Shown here in pieces: positions 35,384-43,861 of a stretch of 64,000 bases of DNA. This stretch comes from Pontibacter sp. FD36 (GTDB taxonomy: Bacteria > Bacteroidota > Bacteroidia > Cytophagales > Hymenobacteraceae), in assembly GCF_015686655.1 (NCBI RefSeq), contig NZ_JADPMP010000008.1:1-64000 (forward strand), written 5' to 3'. The stretch's first letter is position 1. Each line of letters begins with the position of its first letter. A program made the position numbers and the translations under genes. Under the pieces are notes generated by a model. It searched no databases. It saw only the letters and a program-made list of their open reading frames with translations, and was not told where the DNA came from.

Positions 35384-37063
35384 ATGCTGATTGATCTTAA
35401 AATAAAAAACTACGCACTGATAGAGCAGTTGGAAATGAATCCATCGCCGGTGCTCAATATTATAACAGGCGAAACCGGTGCCGGTAAGTCCATTATGCTG
35501 GGCGCGATAGGCTTGCTGCTCGGTAACCGCGCCGACTCTAAATTGCTCTTCAACCAGGAGCAGAAGTGCGTAATCGAGGGGGTGTTTGATATCTCGCAGT
35601 ATAACCTCAAAGAGGTGTTTGTAGCTGAAGACCTGGACTTTGACGAGCACTGCATCCTACGTCGCGAAATTAGCCCGAGCGGAAAATCCCGTGCCTTTGT
35701 GAACGACACGCCAGTAACGCTTGATGTGCTGCGCAAGATAGGGGAGAACCTGATGGACATCCACTCGCAGCACGACACACTGCAATTAGGCGATACGAGC
35801 TTTCAACTCAACATCCTCGACATTTATGCCGGTAACACATCGCTGGACATCTATGCTGGCAACCTGTCGTACCTGAAAGACTACAACGAGACGTACCGCA
35901 AGTATAAGAAGCTCGAAAGCGATTATAAGAAACTGACCGACCAACTGGCACAGGCGCAAAAGGAGCTGGACTACAATACTTTCCTGCTCAACGAACTGGA
36001 AGAGATCAACCTGCAGGAGGACGAGCAGGAGCAGCTGGAGACAGAGCTGAAGGAGTTGGAGAATGCCGAAGACATCAAGCTGAAGCTGACACAGGCTGTG
36101 CAGTACCTGACGGAGTCGGAGTTTAATATCACCTCTGCCCTGAAAGACACGGTGCAGCTGATCGGTCAATTGGCGGCTTTCTCACCAAAGTATGATGAGC
36201 TACGCACTCGTACCGAGAGCTGTATGATCGAGCTCAATGACGTGGCAGGCGAACTCGAAGATGCTGAGCGCCGCACCGAAGCCGATCCGGCCCGTACCAC
36301 GGAGGTGCAGGAGCGACTCAACACCATCTATACCTTGCAGCGTAAGCACCAGGTACAGACCATTGCGGAACTGCTCGAGATACAGCGTGAACTGGAAGGC
36401 AAAGTAGGCAGCGTATTGAACCTCGACAATGCCCTTTCCACCACCGAGAAAGCCATGAAAGATGCGGAGAAGGAAATGCTGGAGAAAGCTGCCGTGCTTT
36501 CAGAGCGCCGCAAGGCTTCGTTTGGGCAGTTTGAGCAAGAACTCTATACCTTGCTGGCCGAACTAGGTATGCCAAACGCCCGCATCGTCATTCAGCACAA
36601 AGCCGCCATACCAACCGCCACCGGTACCGACGAGATCAGCATTCTTTTCAGTGCCAACAAAGGAGCGCAGCCGCAGTCATTGGTAAAAGCCGCCTCAGGT
36701 GGTGAATTCTCCCGACTGATGCTCAGCATCAAGTACATGCTGGCCGACAAGACGGCTTTGCCAACAATCGTATTTGACGAAATTGATACAGGTATATCTG
36801 GTGAGGTAGCCGTGAAAGTGGGCAGGATGATGCAGCAGATGGCGCAGAAGCACCAGATCATTGCCATTTCGCACTTGCCGCAAATAGCGGCGCAGGGTAA
36901 CTCCCATTACTTCGTGTACAAGCACGATACCGAGGACCGTACGATCAGCCGTGTGAAAAAACTGAGTGACAAAGAGCGTGTAGATGAAATAGCGCACATG
37001 ATAGCAGGTGCCAACCCAAGTGCAAGCGCTTACAAGAGTGCCAAAGAGTTGCTTTCGCTGTAA
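35384..37063 (+). CDS. recN: DNA repair protein RecN
   Basis: SMC-like ATPase of 559 residues acting in double-strand break repair. N-terminal Walker A ITGETGAGKSIMLGAIG at about residues 28-44; QSQHDTLQLG-type Q-loop region seen as DIHSQHDTLQLG; two long coiled-coil arms (about 165-250 and 300-400); C-terminal signature ASGGEFSRLMLSIK, Walker B TIVFDEIDTGISG and ISHLPQIAAQG. It contains a nine-codon tandem duplication: LDIYAGNTS (35816-35842) followed directly by LDIYAGNLS (35843-35869), with synonymous differences between the copies. Overall length is near the family norm. Confidence 0.95.
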   Translation: MLIDLKIKNYALIEQLEMNPSPVLNIITGETGAGKSIMLGAIGLLLGNRADSKLLFNQEQKCVIEGVFDISQYNLKEVFVAEDLDFDEHCILRREISPSGKSRAFVNDTPVTLDVLRKIGENLMDIHSQHDTLQLGDTSFQLNILDIYAGNTSLDIYAGNLSYLKDYNETYRKYKKLESDYKKLTDQLAQAQKELDYNTFLLNELEEINLQEDEQEQLETELKELENAEDIKLKLTQAVQYLTESEFNITSALKDTVQLIGQLAAFSPKYDELRTRTESCMIELNDVAGELEDAERRTEADPARTTEVQERLNTIYTLQRKHQVQTIAELLEIQRELEGKVGSVLNLDNALSTTEKAMKDAEKEMLEKAAVLSERRKASFGQFEQELYTLLAELGMPNARIVIQHKAAIPTATGTDEISILFSANKGAQPQSLVKAASGGEFSRLMLSIKYMLADKTALPTIVFDEIDTGISGEVAVKVGRMMQQMAQKHQIIAISHLPQIAAQGNSHYFVYKHDTEDRTISRVKKLSDKERVDEIAHMIAGANPSASAYKSAKELLSL

Positions 37064-37263
37064 AATACACTCAATAGCGCTCCTATCCTCAGGCCCGCAT
37101 ACCTAAAAAGGAGAGGTGGCTAATGGAGAAACGGGCTTGTGTGAATGATGGCCGATCTTAACTTGAGTTATACCTAGTTATTGCTATATTGCTGCCTGAT
37201 TTCCGCTGGCTATACCTGGCTGGTAGAAATCCTAAAAATGTGAAACATTAACCTGACAAATAC

Positions 37264-38082
37264 ATGTCTTACAATCTGCTTAAAGGAAAGAAAGGAATCA
37301 TTTTCGGAGCGCTTGACGAGAAGTCGATCGCCTGGAAAGTTGCGATGCGTGCCAAAGAAGAGGGCGCTGAGTTCGTGTTGACCAACGCACCACTGGCTAT
37401 GCGTATGGGTGAGATCAACAAACTGGCTGAAGCCTGCAACGCACAGGTTATACCTGCTGATGCCACTTCTGTAGAGGATCTTGAAAACCTTTTCACCAAA
37501 GCGCAGGAAATCCTGGGCGGCAAGATTGACTTTGTGCTGCACTCTATCGGCATGAGCCCAAACATCCGCAAAGGCAAGTCTTACGGTGACCTGAACTACG
37601 ACTGGTTCCTGAAGACGCTGGATATTTCGGCGCTTTCTTTCCACAAAGTAATGCATGTGGCAGAGAAGCAGAACGCCATGAACGAGTGGGGCTCTATTGT
37701 AGCGCTTTCGTATATCGCGGCGCAGCGCGTATTCCCTGACTACACAGACATGTCGCAGGCAAAGGCCGTGCTCGAGTCGATTGCCCGTAACTATGGCTAC
37801 CGCCTGGGTAAATTGAACAAAGTACGAGTGAACACAGTATCGCAGTCGCCAACTAAAACAACTGCAGGTACGGGTGTAGGTGGCTTCGATGCCTTCTATG
37901 ACTATGCTGACAAGATGTCGCCACTAGGTAACGCCTCAGCCGAGTCATGCGCTGACTACTGCATCAGCCTGTTCTCAGACCTGACCCGTATGGTGACCAT
38001 GCAGAACCTGATGCACGATGGCGGCTTCTCTACCATGGGCATCTCTGAAGATGTGGTGGAGATGATCAATAAGCAGTCTTAA
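37264..38082 (+). CDS. fabI: Enoyl-[acyl-carrier-protein] reductase (NADH), FabI
   Basis: 272 residues. Last reductive step of each fatty-acid elongation cycle. The FabI nucleotide motif appears as GKKGIIFGALDEKSIAW (GxxxxxSIA). Catalytic Tyr/Lys pair lies in FPDYTDMSQAKAVLES (Y-x6-K), and the upstream IVALSYIAAQ supplies the other conserved Tyr. FabI is the target of triclosan-type inhibitors. The gene is separated from recN by 200 bases and is followed by a strong terminator, so it is probably single. C-terminal MHDGGFSTMGIS is typical. Confidence 0.95.
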   Translation: MSYNLLKGKKGIIFGALDEKSIAWKVAMRAKEEGAEFVLTNAPLAMRMGEINKLAEACNAQVIPADATSVEDLENLFTKAQEILGGKIDFVLHSIGMSPNIRKGKSYGDLNYDWFLKTLDISALSFHKVMHVAEKQNAMNEWGSIVALSYIAAQRVFPDYTDMSQAKAVLESIARNYGYRLGKLNKVRVNTVSQSPTKTTAGTGVGGFDAFYDYADKMSPLGNASAESCADYCISLFSDLTRMVTMQNLMHDGGFSTMGISEDVVEMINKQS

Positions 38083-38145
38083 TTTTTAATTTGAAGATCT
38101 GGAGATGTGAAGATTTAAGATGGATCTGACATGCTCTGAAATATG

Positions 38146-38182
38146 AAAAGCCCCTGGTGCTAAGTGCGCCAGGGGCTTTTTT
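38146..38182 (+). terminator. fabI terminator
   Basis: AAAAGCCCCTGG and CCAGGGGCTTTTTT flank a nine-base loop. Confidence 0.88.
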
Positions 38183-38282
38183 GATATACATTTCTGAAGA
38201 ATCTGAAGAGTTAATTTATATCGTCATGCGGCAGGGTTATACTTGTGGAGCACTTAAGGCGCGCCGTCGCCACACCTCGACA

Positions 38283-38654
38283 TTACGCTTCCTCGCGATT
38301 CACTTTGGTGAAGTCAAAGGCAGGTACGCACACCGACCAGTACTCAGTCTCCTCATCGTAAGGATTGGAGTAACGAATGCGGGCACCCGCTTTGATCAGG
38401 ATGGACTCGCCAGCTTCCACTACCACTTCCTCCCCGTCAATCTCAATCAGCTTGCGGCCGCGCAGCACAATTGTGATCTCGTCGAACTCCGGCGTCTGAT
38501 GCGGCTCCCCCCAGTGTGGCGGGGCTACCATGTGCGCGACGCTGAAAGCGCTGGTATGGGTAGAGGCTTTGCCGAAATGCTCTTCTATCAGCTTGCCATC
38601 GGTGGTAGGTACCCGGAAAGGCTTGGTTTGTTTGAAGTATTTTTTCTCAGACAT
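38283..38654 (-). CDS. Cupin domain protein
   Basis: 123 residues. Single conserved beta-barrel: HWGEPHQTPEFDEITIVLRG supplies the first cupin motif with metal-binding His and Glu, and VEAGESILIKAGARIRYSNP the second. No other domain. Similar proteins act in small-molecule binding, but no substrate can be assigned. It lies 17 bases upstream of the convergent-strand fabI terminator region and just downstream (17 bases) of the Kazal lipoprotein gene on the same strand, with which it may be co-transcribed. Confidence 0.82.
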   Translation of the reverse strand: MSEKKYFKQTKPFRVPTTDGKLIEEHFGKASTHTSAFSVAHMVAPPHWGEPHQTPEFDEITIVLRGRKLIEIDGEEVVVEAGESILIKAGARIRYSNPYDEETEYWSVCVPAFDFTKVNREEA

Positions 38655-38671
38655 AGGCTGGTAGGTATAGC

Positions 38672-38902
38672 TTAGGATTTGTCAGGGCACTCGCCTTTGG
38701 TATAAGAAGTCACGCCGGCACGATCAGCCTCACAGGCATTGCCGTAGGTTTTGCCGTCGCAGCCGCATACGGGGTCATACTGCATGGTGCACATCTGGTC
38801 AGGGTTGATCTTGGATTGGTCAATGCAAGGAATCTCGCTGTTTTTGCAGGAGTAAAGGGTTCCCATAGCCAGGAAGGCTAATGCCAGGGCTGTCTTTTTC
38901 AT
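38672..38902 (-). CDS. Small Kazal-type protease-inhibitor lipoprotein
   Basis: 76 residues. N-terminal signal with lipobox LYSC (Cys19; [19 protein letters not shown]). The mature part is one Kazal domain: [19 protein letters not shown] followed by C...C, giving the pattern C-x6-C-x-C-x6-Y-x3-C and a final Cys. Kazal domains inhibit serine proteases by presenting a loop around the second Cys; the reactive loop here is CTMQYDP. Bacterial Kazal lipoproteins are rare but known in Bacteroidota. Target unknown; it could guard against host, predator or own proteases. Confidence 0.88.
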   Translation of the reverse strand: MKKTALALAFLAMGTLYSCKNSEIPCIDQSKINPDQMCTMQYDPVCGCDGKTYGNACEADRAGVTSYTKGECPDKS

Positions 38903-39115
38903 AAGGTTTTATTTTAATGTTGTTTTATACGTGCTACTGAATAGAAAGAGGATAGAAACGCCGGTACGCAAAAATAAGGGCTTGCAAACTAAGTATGCAG
39001 CAACCCGTATGTATTGGAACGTAAATTAAACGAGATACAGGTATAAGGACCATGCTTTCTATTTTGAAGGAGCTACGCCTTATCAAATAAACAGCACCTG
39101 AAAATGATAAACAAC

Positions 39116-39505
39116 ATGAACGACGAAAAAGGAAAAATTCTGCTGGCCACACTAGCCGGTATTGGAGCCGGTGTAGTAGCCGGTGTACTACTTGCCCCAA
39201 ACAATGGTCTGGACACGCGCGATAGCCTGAAAAAAACGCTCACCAAAGTAAGCGATGATGTGGAGCGCACTGTCAAGAACTTTATGGATAAGCTAGAACG
39301 CAACAAGGTGACTGACGATGGAAGCAGCCTGATAATGCGCGGATCCTGGGATGATGTGAAGGGACAGTTGAAGAAGAACTACGCTGACCTGACCGATGAT
39401 GACCTGACCTATGTAGAAGGGCAGGAAGACGAATTATTTGGACGTTTGCAGCAGAAGCTTGGCAAAACCAAAAATGAGATCATGAAGGTGATCAGAGACT
39501 TGTAA
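39116..39505 (+). CDS. YtxH-type membrane protein with C-terminal CsbD-like domain
   Basis: 129 residues from the ATG at 39116 (alternative ATG at 39104). The later start aligns with the paralogue at 39686 (MNDEKGKILL against MKDNSGKIML). Residues 5-28 are the YtxH glycine-rich membrane segment (LATLAGIGAGVVAGVLLAP). After a short helix (SDDVERTVKNFMDKLERN) comes a CsbD-like domain: SWDDVKGQLKKNYADLTDDD and EGQEDELFGRLQQKLGKTK. YtxH and CsbD are both stress-linked small domains; their fusion in one protein suggests a general-stress membrane role. It is the first of three YtxH genes in a row, each with its own terminator. Confidence 0.82.
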   Translation: MNDEKGKILLATLAGIGAGVVAGVLLAPNNGLDTRDSLKKTLTKVSDDVERTVKNFMDKLERNKVTDDGSSLIMRGSWDDVKGQLKKNYADLTDDDLTYVEGQEDELFGRLQQKLGKTKNEIMKVIRDL

Positions 39506-39525
39506 GAGAATACGAAGCATAATTT

Positions 39526-39559
39526 AAAGCTCAGCAAAATGTTTTGCTGAGCTTTTTTT
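39526..39559 (+). terminator. Terminator after the YtxH-CsbD gene
   Basis: AAAGCTCAGCAAAA and TTTTGCTGAGCTTTTTTT form a near-perfect hairpin with a T run. Confidence 0.88.
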
Positions 39560-39685
39560 CGTTATTTAGATGCACTACAACACAAAACTGTAGTATAGTT
39601 ATAACTTAATACATAGCTTCGTCGTTATTAGGGCAATAGCTAATATTAAAGAAACCAAATCCAACAATTTATAATAAACAGAACT

Positions 39686-40033
39686 ATGAAAGATAATAGC
39701 GGAAAGATCATGCTTGCACTGTTGGCAGGCGCTAGCGCTGGTGTAATTGCAGGCTTATTGATGGCTCCAGACACAGGTGAGCACACCAGAACCGGTATCA
39801 AGAAGTGGGCTAACAAACTGAGCAAAGATCTTGAGAAGAACCTGCAGACTGGCCTTGATGAAATCAAAAACATGAGCAACGAAGCCATAAGCAAAATGGG
39901 CAACGCTAACAAAGAAGGTGGTAACACTGGTGGCAGTTCGTCCTCATCAACGGGCTCAACCGGTTCAACTGGCTCTACTACTGGTACATCTGGCAGCACA
40001 AATGCTGGTGGCTCTACCGTAACAAACGTATAG
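39686..40033 (+). CDS. YtxH domain protein with Ser/Thr/Gly low-complexity tail
   Basis: 115 residues. Starts MKDNSGKIMLALLAGASAG, the YtxH glycine-zipper membrane segment ending VIAGLLMAPDTG, then an amphipathic helix (IKKWANKLSKDLEKNLQTG) and a tail from about residue 78 dominated by repeats of S/T-G (GSTGSTGSTT). Paralogue of the preceding and following genes. The tail is probably disordered and cell-surface or periplasmic. Function unknown; likely envelope stress. Confidence 0.82.
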   Translation: MKDNSGKIMLALLAGASAGVIAGLLMAPDTGEHTRTGIKKWANKLSKDLEKNLQTGLDEIKNMSNEAISKMGNANKEGGNTGGSSSSSTGSTGSTGSTTGTSGSTNAGGSTVTNV

Positions 40034-40127
40034 CCCGGGCATAGCCCATTCAAAATGTATACTCGAACTTAGCTTGTTCCTGGGGCACGTGTGCCCGCTG
40101 AGGTGGAAACAAGCTTTGTGAGGGCGA

Positions 40128-40164
40128 AAGGCCTGTTCCATACCGGAACAGGCCTTTGTTTTTG
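40128..40164 (+). terminator. Terminator after the second YtxH gene
   Basis: AAAGGCCTGTTCC and GGAACAGGCCTTTGTTTTT pair around ATACC. Confidence 0.87.
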
Positions 40165-40271
40165 TATGTTACTGATTTGAACAGCGCTAACCTTAGGACT
40201 TTACTCCCGTTATTATTTTAGAGAGTATAATATTTCGCGCAATCGAATTCACAATAAAATCAAAGCAAACT

Positions 40272-40751
40272 ATGAGAACGAAAATGGATTACAGCAGCCT
40301 GGGAGAGGCAAAGAGTACATACAGCAACAACCCAAGATCATCGTCTACCTATAGTCATGTGGGTAGGGAAACGAGCGGAAATGTAACGCACTCCTCTGTG
40401 CGGGAGCCGAAGCACCAGCCGAATATGCAGCAACGTACAGCGTATAGCAGCGGCAGTCGCAGGTCATCGTCATCCAGCTCGCATGAAGAGAGCAGCGGGA
40501 CCTTGGGGGTCGCCATGGGCTTGCTCGCCGGCGCCAGCGTAGGAGTGCTGGCAGGTATACTCATGGCACCCGACAGTGGCCGCATTACCCGTCGCCGCCT
40601 GTCAGACTCCGCCGCATGGGTAGGCCGCGGCATCAACGAGAAGTTAGGTGCTGGTAAGACCAAAATTGACTCCTGGGTCGGAAAAGAAGAAAGCCTGAAA
40701 GATGCCACGGACAAAATAAAGGATAGAATCTCAGGCGAGGAAAAGCTATAG
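40272..40751 (+). CDS. YtxH domain protein with Ser-rich N-terminal extension
   Basis: 159 residues (alternative start at 40284). A polar Ser/Asn/Arg-rich N-terminal region of about 75 residues precedes the membrane segment VAMGLLAGASVGVLAGILMA (about 79-98), followed by PDSGRITRRRLSDSAAWVGRG and a helical C-terminus (KIDSWVGKEESLKDATDKIK). The membrane part is clearly homologous to the two preceding genes, and the position of low-complexity sequence has moved from tail to head. Third member of the array; convergent with lysS. Confidence 0.8.
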   Translation: MRTKMDYSSLGEAKSTYSNNPRSSSTYSHVGRETSGNVTHSSVREPKHQPNMQQRTAYSSGSRRSSSSSSHEESSGTLGVAMGLLAGASVGVLAGILMAPDSGRITRRRLSDSAAWVGRGINEKLGAGKTKIDSWVGKEESLKDATDKIKDRISGEEKL

Positions 40752-40766
40752 GAAGAAAATAAGCAT

Positions 40767-40813
40767 AAAACAGAAATGGCCCGCTAAGGTATAGCGGGCC
40801 ATTTCTGTTTTAT
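40767..40813. terminator. Bidirectional terminator between ytxH and lysS
   Basis: AAAACAGAAATGGCCCGCTA and TAGCGGGCCATTTCTGTTTT pair around a loop containing AGGTA, so the loop/arm junction carries an AGGTATAG word. Confidence 0.88.
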
Positions 40814-40826
40814 AGAAAATTAAACC

Positions 40827-42353
40827 TTATTCTTCTCTTCTCTCCGGCTTCATCTGTGGGAAGAAGAGCACGTCCTGAATAGAGTTAGAGTTTGTCATGA
40901 TCATGGTCAGGCGATCTATACCTACACCCAAGCCAGCGGTTGGCGGCATACCGTACTCCAAAGCACGCAGGAAGTCTTCGTCCAGGGCCATGGCCTCCAC
41001 ATCACCGCGTTTTGCCAGTTCCAGCTGCTCTTCGAAACGGGCACGTTGGTCAACCGGGTCGTTCAGTTCTGAGAAAGCATTACAGATCTCTTTGCCATTA
41101 CAGATCGCCTCGAAACGCTCTACCAGACCTGGCTTGTCGCGATGCTTCTTGGCCAGTGGGCTCATCTCTACCGGGTAATCTGTGATGAACGTTGGCTGTA
41201 TCAGGTTAGGCTCTGCCGTTTCACCGAATATCTCATCAATGATCTTGGCCTTGCCCATGGTTGGGTCTACATGGATGCCCAGTTGCTGTGCCGCCTGGCG
41301 AAGCTCCGGCTCTTCCATGTTCGAGATATCAATCTTGGTGAAGTGCTCAATGGCTTCGTACATGGTATAGCGCTTCCAAGGGCGGGCAAAGTTGATAAGG
41401 TTCTCGCCAACCTGTACTTCTGTTTTACCGTGCAGAGCAAGGGCTACTTTTTCTACCATCTCCTCTACCAGGTCCATCATCCAATTGTAGTCCTTGTAGG
41501 TAACGTACAGCTCCATCACCGTAAACTCCGGGTTGTGGAAACGGCTCATACCTTCGTTACGGAAGTCTTTGGCAAATTCAAACACGCCATCGAAACCACC
41601 CACGATGAGGCGCTTCAGGTATAGCTCGTTGGCAATGCGCAGGTATAGCGTCATGTCCAGTGTGTTGTGGTGCGTCTTGAACGGACGGGCTGCTGCGCCA
41701 CCATGTATAGGCTGCAGAATAGGGGTTTCTACTTCGAGGTAACCTTTCTCTGCTAAGAAGTTACGCATAGTGCTTACCAGCTGCGTACGCTTCTTAAAAG
41801 TCTCGCGCACATCTGGATTCACGATCAGGTCTACGTAACGCTGACGGTAACGCAATTCTGGATCAGTGAAGCCATCGTGCACGATCTCGTTGCCGTTCTC
41901 GTCGATCTCACGCTTCACGATCGGCAGCGGACGAAGGGACTTGGTCAGCACCTTCAGCTCCGTTACGTGCACTGAGATCTCACCCACCTGCGTCACAAAA
42001 GCATAACCTTTGATGCCGATGAAGTCACCGATGTCGAGCATTTTCTTGAACACGGTGTTGTACATATCCTTGTTCTCACCAGGTGCGATGTCATCACGCG
42101 ACACATAGATCTGGATACGGCCCGTGCTGTCCATCAGCTCAGCAAACGAGGCTTTGCCCATCACGCGGCGGCTCATCAAACGACCAGCCAGGGTTACTTC
42201 CTGGTAGTTGTTCTTCTCCTTATCGAAATTCTCCTTTATCTCTTTGGCCGTGGCCGTCACTTCAAATGTTTCGGATGGATATGGGTTGATGCCCATTTTC
42301 TCCAGTTCTTCGCGCTCGTGGCGTCTGCGTAGTTCCTGTTCGCTGAGTTGCAT
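40827..42353 (-). CDS. lysS: Lysyl-tRNA synthetase, class II
   Basis: 508 residues. Charges tRNA-Lys with lysine. N-terminal OB-fold anticodon-binding domain ([20 protein letters not shown]), then the class II core: motif 2 [20 protein letters not shown] (about residues 255-275) and motif 3 [13 protein letters not shown] near the C-terminus. Ends MKPERREE. Length and motifs are normal. Single gene between two terminators. Confidence 0.97.
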   Translation of the reverse strand: MQLSEQELRRRHEREELEKMGINPYPSETFEVTATAKEIKENFDKEKNNYQEVTLAGRLMSRRVMGKASFAELMDSTGRIQIYVSRDDIAPGENKDMYNTVFKKMLDIGDFIGIKGYAFVTQVGEISVHVTELKVLTKSLRPLPIVKREIDENGNEIVHDGFTDPELRYRQRYVDLIVNPDVRETFKKRTQLVSTMRNFLAEKGYLEVETPILQPIHGGAAARPFKTHHNTLDMTLYLRIANELYLKRLIVGGFDGVFEFAKDFRNEGMSRFHNPEFTVMELYVTYKDYNWMMDLVEEMVEKVALALHGKTEVQVGENLINFARPWKRYTMYEAIEHFTKIDISNMEEPELRQAAQQLGIHVDPTMGKAKIIDEIFGETAEPNLIQPTFITDYPVEMSPLAKKHRDKPGLVERFEAICNGKEICNAFSELNDPVDQRARFEEQLELAKRGDVEAMALDEDFLRALEYGMPPTAGLGVGIDRLTMIMTNSNSIQDVLFFPQMKPERREE

Positions 42354-42504
42354 GCGATTTTAGTACTAAATGTGACTATTATATATAAACTGCAAAATTG
42401 CTAAATAATCGGCAGCTTTTAAAAGGTTAATTACTGATTGTTAAAGGTTAGTTACCAAAGACAGCTCAATCCTGTGTATCCTTCTGAACGCTGAAAATCC
42501 TGAT

Positions 42505-42538
42505 AAAAAAGCCCCGGCAAGCAAAACTTGCCGGGGCT
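42505..42538 (-). terminator. Terminator of the orphan gene at 42567-43595
   Basis: On the minus strand GAGCCCCGGCAA and TTGCCGGGGCTTTTTT form the stem with a T run. Confidence 0.88.
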
Positions 42539-42566
42539 CCCATATATGTAGTAGAACAAGTCGGAC

Positions 42567-43595
42567 TTACGCAGCTGTGCGGAGTTGCTGCTCGTCGTCC
42601 TGTAAAAGCGGTTTTACTTTGTCCTGCAGCCTGGCTGCCACAAAGGAGTTTTGCAGATAGGCTGGCAGTTCCTGCACAAAGGCCTCATACTGCTGCAGAC
42701 TCATGGCCTGCGCCACATAGCATTCGTGTATGCCATTGAGGTAGCTCACTATCTCAAGCAGCGACTCGTGGAACAGCCTGAAATCGATCTCGGCCTGCAC
42801 GAAACGTTCGATCTCGCGGTGTGAGTTGGAGATGCGGAGTCTGGCCAGCAGGTCAAACAGTGTGGTATAACCCATGCGCCAGGTCAGTTGCTGCCAATGC
42901 TGCGGACCGAATTTCTGAAGCACTTCGCCCGTGCGATTGCTGCGAATAGCCGTTGCTGCATTGCCCTGTACCTGTTGTCGCACAGCTTTGGCCTTCATGC
43001 GGCGGGTTGTGCGCAGAAACTGACCGATCTGCGACTGCGCTTCGAGCTCTTTGCCGGCAATCTGCAAGCCCGGCTTGTAGTGTGCCAGTGGCAAACGGTT
43101 GATGCGGAAGTCATCGTAGTGCCCGGATGCGTAGAAGCTCATCGCCTGCGGATAGGCATTCTTCACGATCAGGCGACCTGCTTCGCGCATTACCAGGGTC
43201 TCGTTGCTGGTCTTGATCTGACGGGTATGCAGGAATGCCTGCAAGCTCGCAAACACGGTATAGTAAGCTTGCGGGAAAGTCCAGTGCAGGGCATTTCGGA
43301 TATAGCTCTCGTCACCCAACTCTGCCGTGGCACGCAAAGCATACTCTGTATTCCAGCTGTTCAGCAAAAGCTTTTTGACTGCTTCCACATCTTCTTCGGC
43401 GAGCTCGGCAGGTACTTCTCTAAAGAAAGCCAACTGCTGTAGACCCATACCTTCGTAGTGGTTCAGGTGGTAATTGATCGCAAAAAAGTAATTCAGAAAC
43501 ACCTGCGCCGGAATAGATTTATACCATTCCTTGTCGAGCTGTTTCTGCTCTTCCGGATACATGGATATGATGTTTTCTTCTTCTTTCTCTTTCAT
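42567..43595 (-). CDS. All-helical protein of unknown function (orphan)
   Basis: 342 residues from the ATG at 43593-43595 (MKEKEEENIISMYPEEQ); the frame is open 12 codons more, but that part looks like leader. No signal peptide or membrane segment. Composition is typical of an all-alpha cytosolic protein rich in Gln, Leu and aromatic residues, with recognisable helices such as AEEDVEAVKKLLLNSWNTEY, IGQFLRTTRRMKAKAVRQQ and FHESLLEIVSYLNGIHECY. I do not recognise a domain; a HEPN-type helical bundle was considered, but no convincing RxxxxH motif is visible. It has its own strong terminator and is divergent from the trans-sulfuration gene. Confidence 0.7.
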   Translation of the reverse strand: MKEKEEENIISMYPEEQKQLDKEWYKSIPAQVFLNYFFAINYHLNHYEGMGLQQLAFFREVPAELAEEDVEAVKKLLLNSWNTEYALRATAELGDESYIRNALHWTFPQAYYTVFASLQAFLHTRQIKTSNETLVMREAGRLIVKNAYPQAMSFYASGHYDDFRINRLPLAHYKPGLQIAGKELEAQSQIGQFLRTTRRMKAKAVRQQVQGNAATAIRSNRTGEVLQKFGPQHWQQLTWRMGYTTLFDLLARLRISNSHREIERFVQAEIDFRLFHESLLEIVSYLNGIHECYVAQAMSLQQYEAFVQELPAYLQNSFVAARLQDKVKPLLQDDEQQLRTAA

Positions 43596-43861
43596 GTATT
43601 TACAACATTTCTGGCCTGCTAACAGTTGCAATTTTTAGCTATAAATTCAAGGTTTTTGTGAATTTAATTCATTGATTATCAGTAACTTATTTAGGTGGTG
43701 TAAAAAAGTTTTCCGTCGCTTAATAAGTTGCTGTAAAAGCCTCATTTTCAGGTGCAAAATGGCTTAAAGTAAGCCTTTTAAATTCAAGGATTTGTGAGAG
43801 ATCACAGCAATAACCCGGAGCTCAAAATAAGAGTACAAGAGGGGGACCAAATCTTTGTACC

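Noticed and set aside
39920..40010. Short-repeat tract coding GSTGSTGSTT, first considered as a CRISPR-like or microsatellite array
   Set aside because: Within the YtxH coding frame; units are codon repeats, with no spacers.
43650..43861. Possible SAM-type riboswitch before the trans-sulfuration gene
   Set aside because: AAGAGGGGGACC near the start codon only loosely recalls a SAM-I core, and no P1-P4 helices can be drawn.
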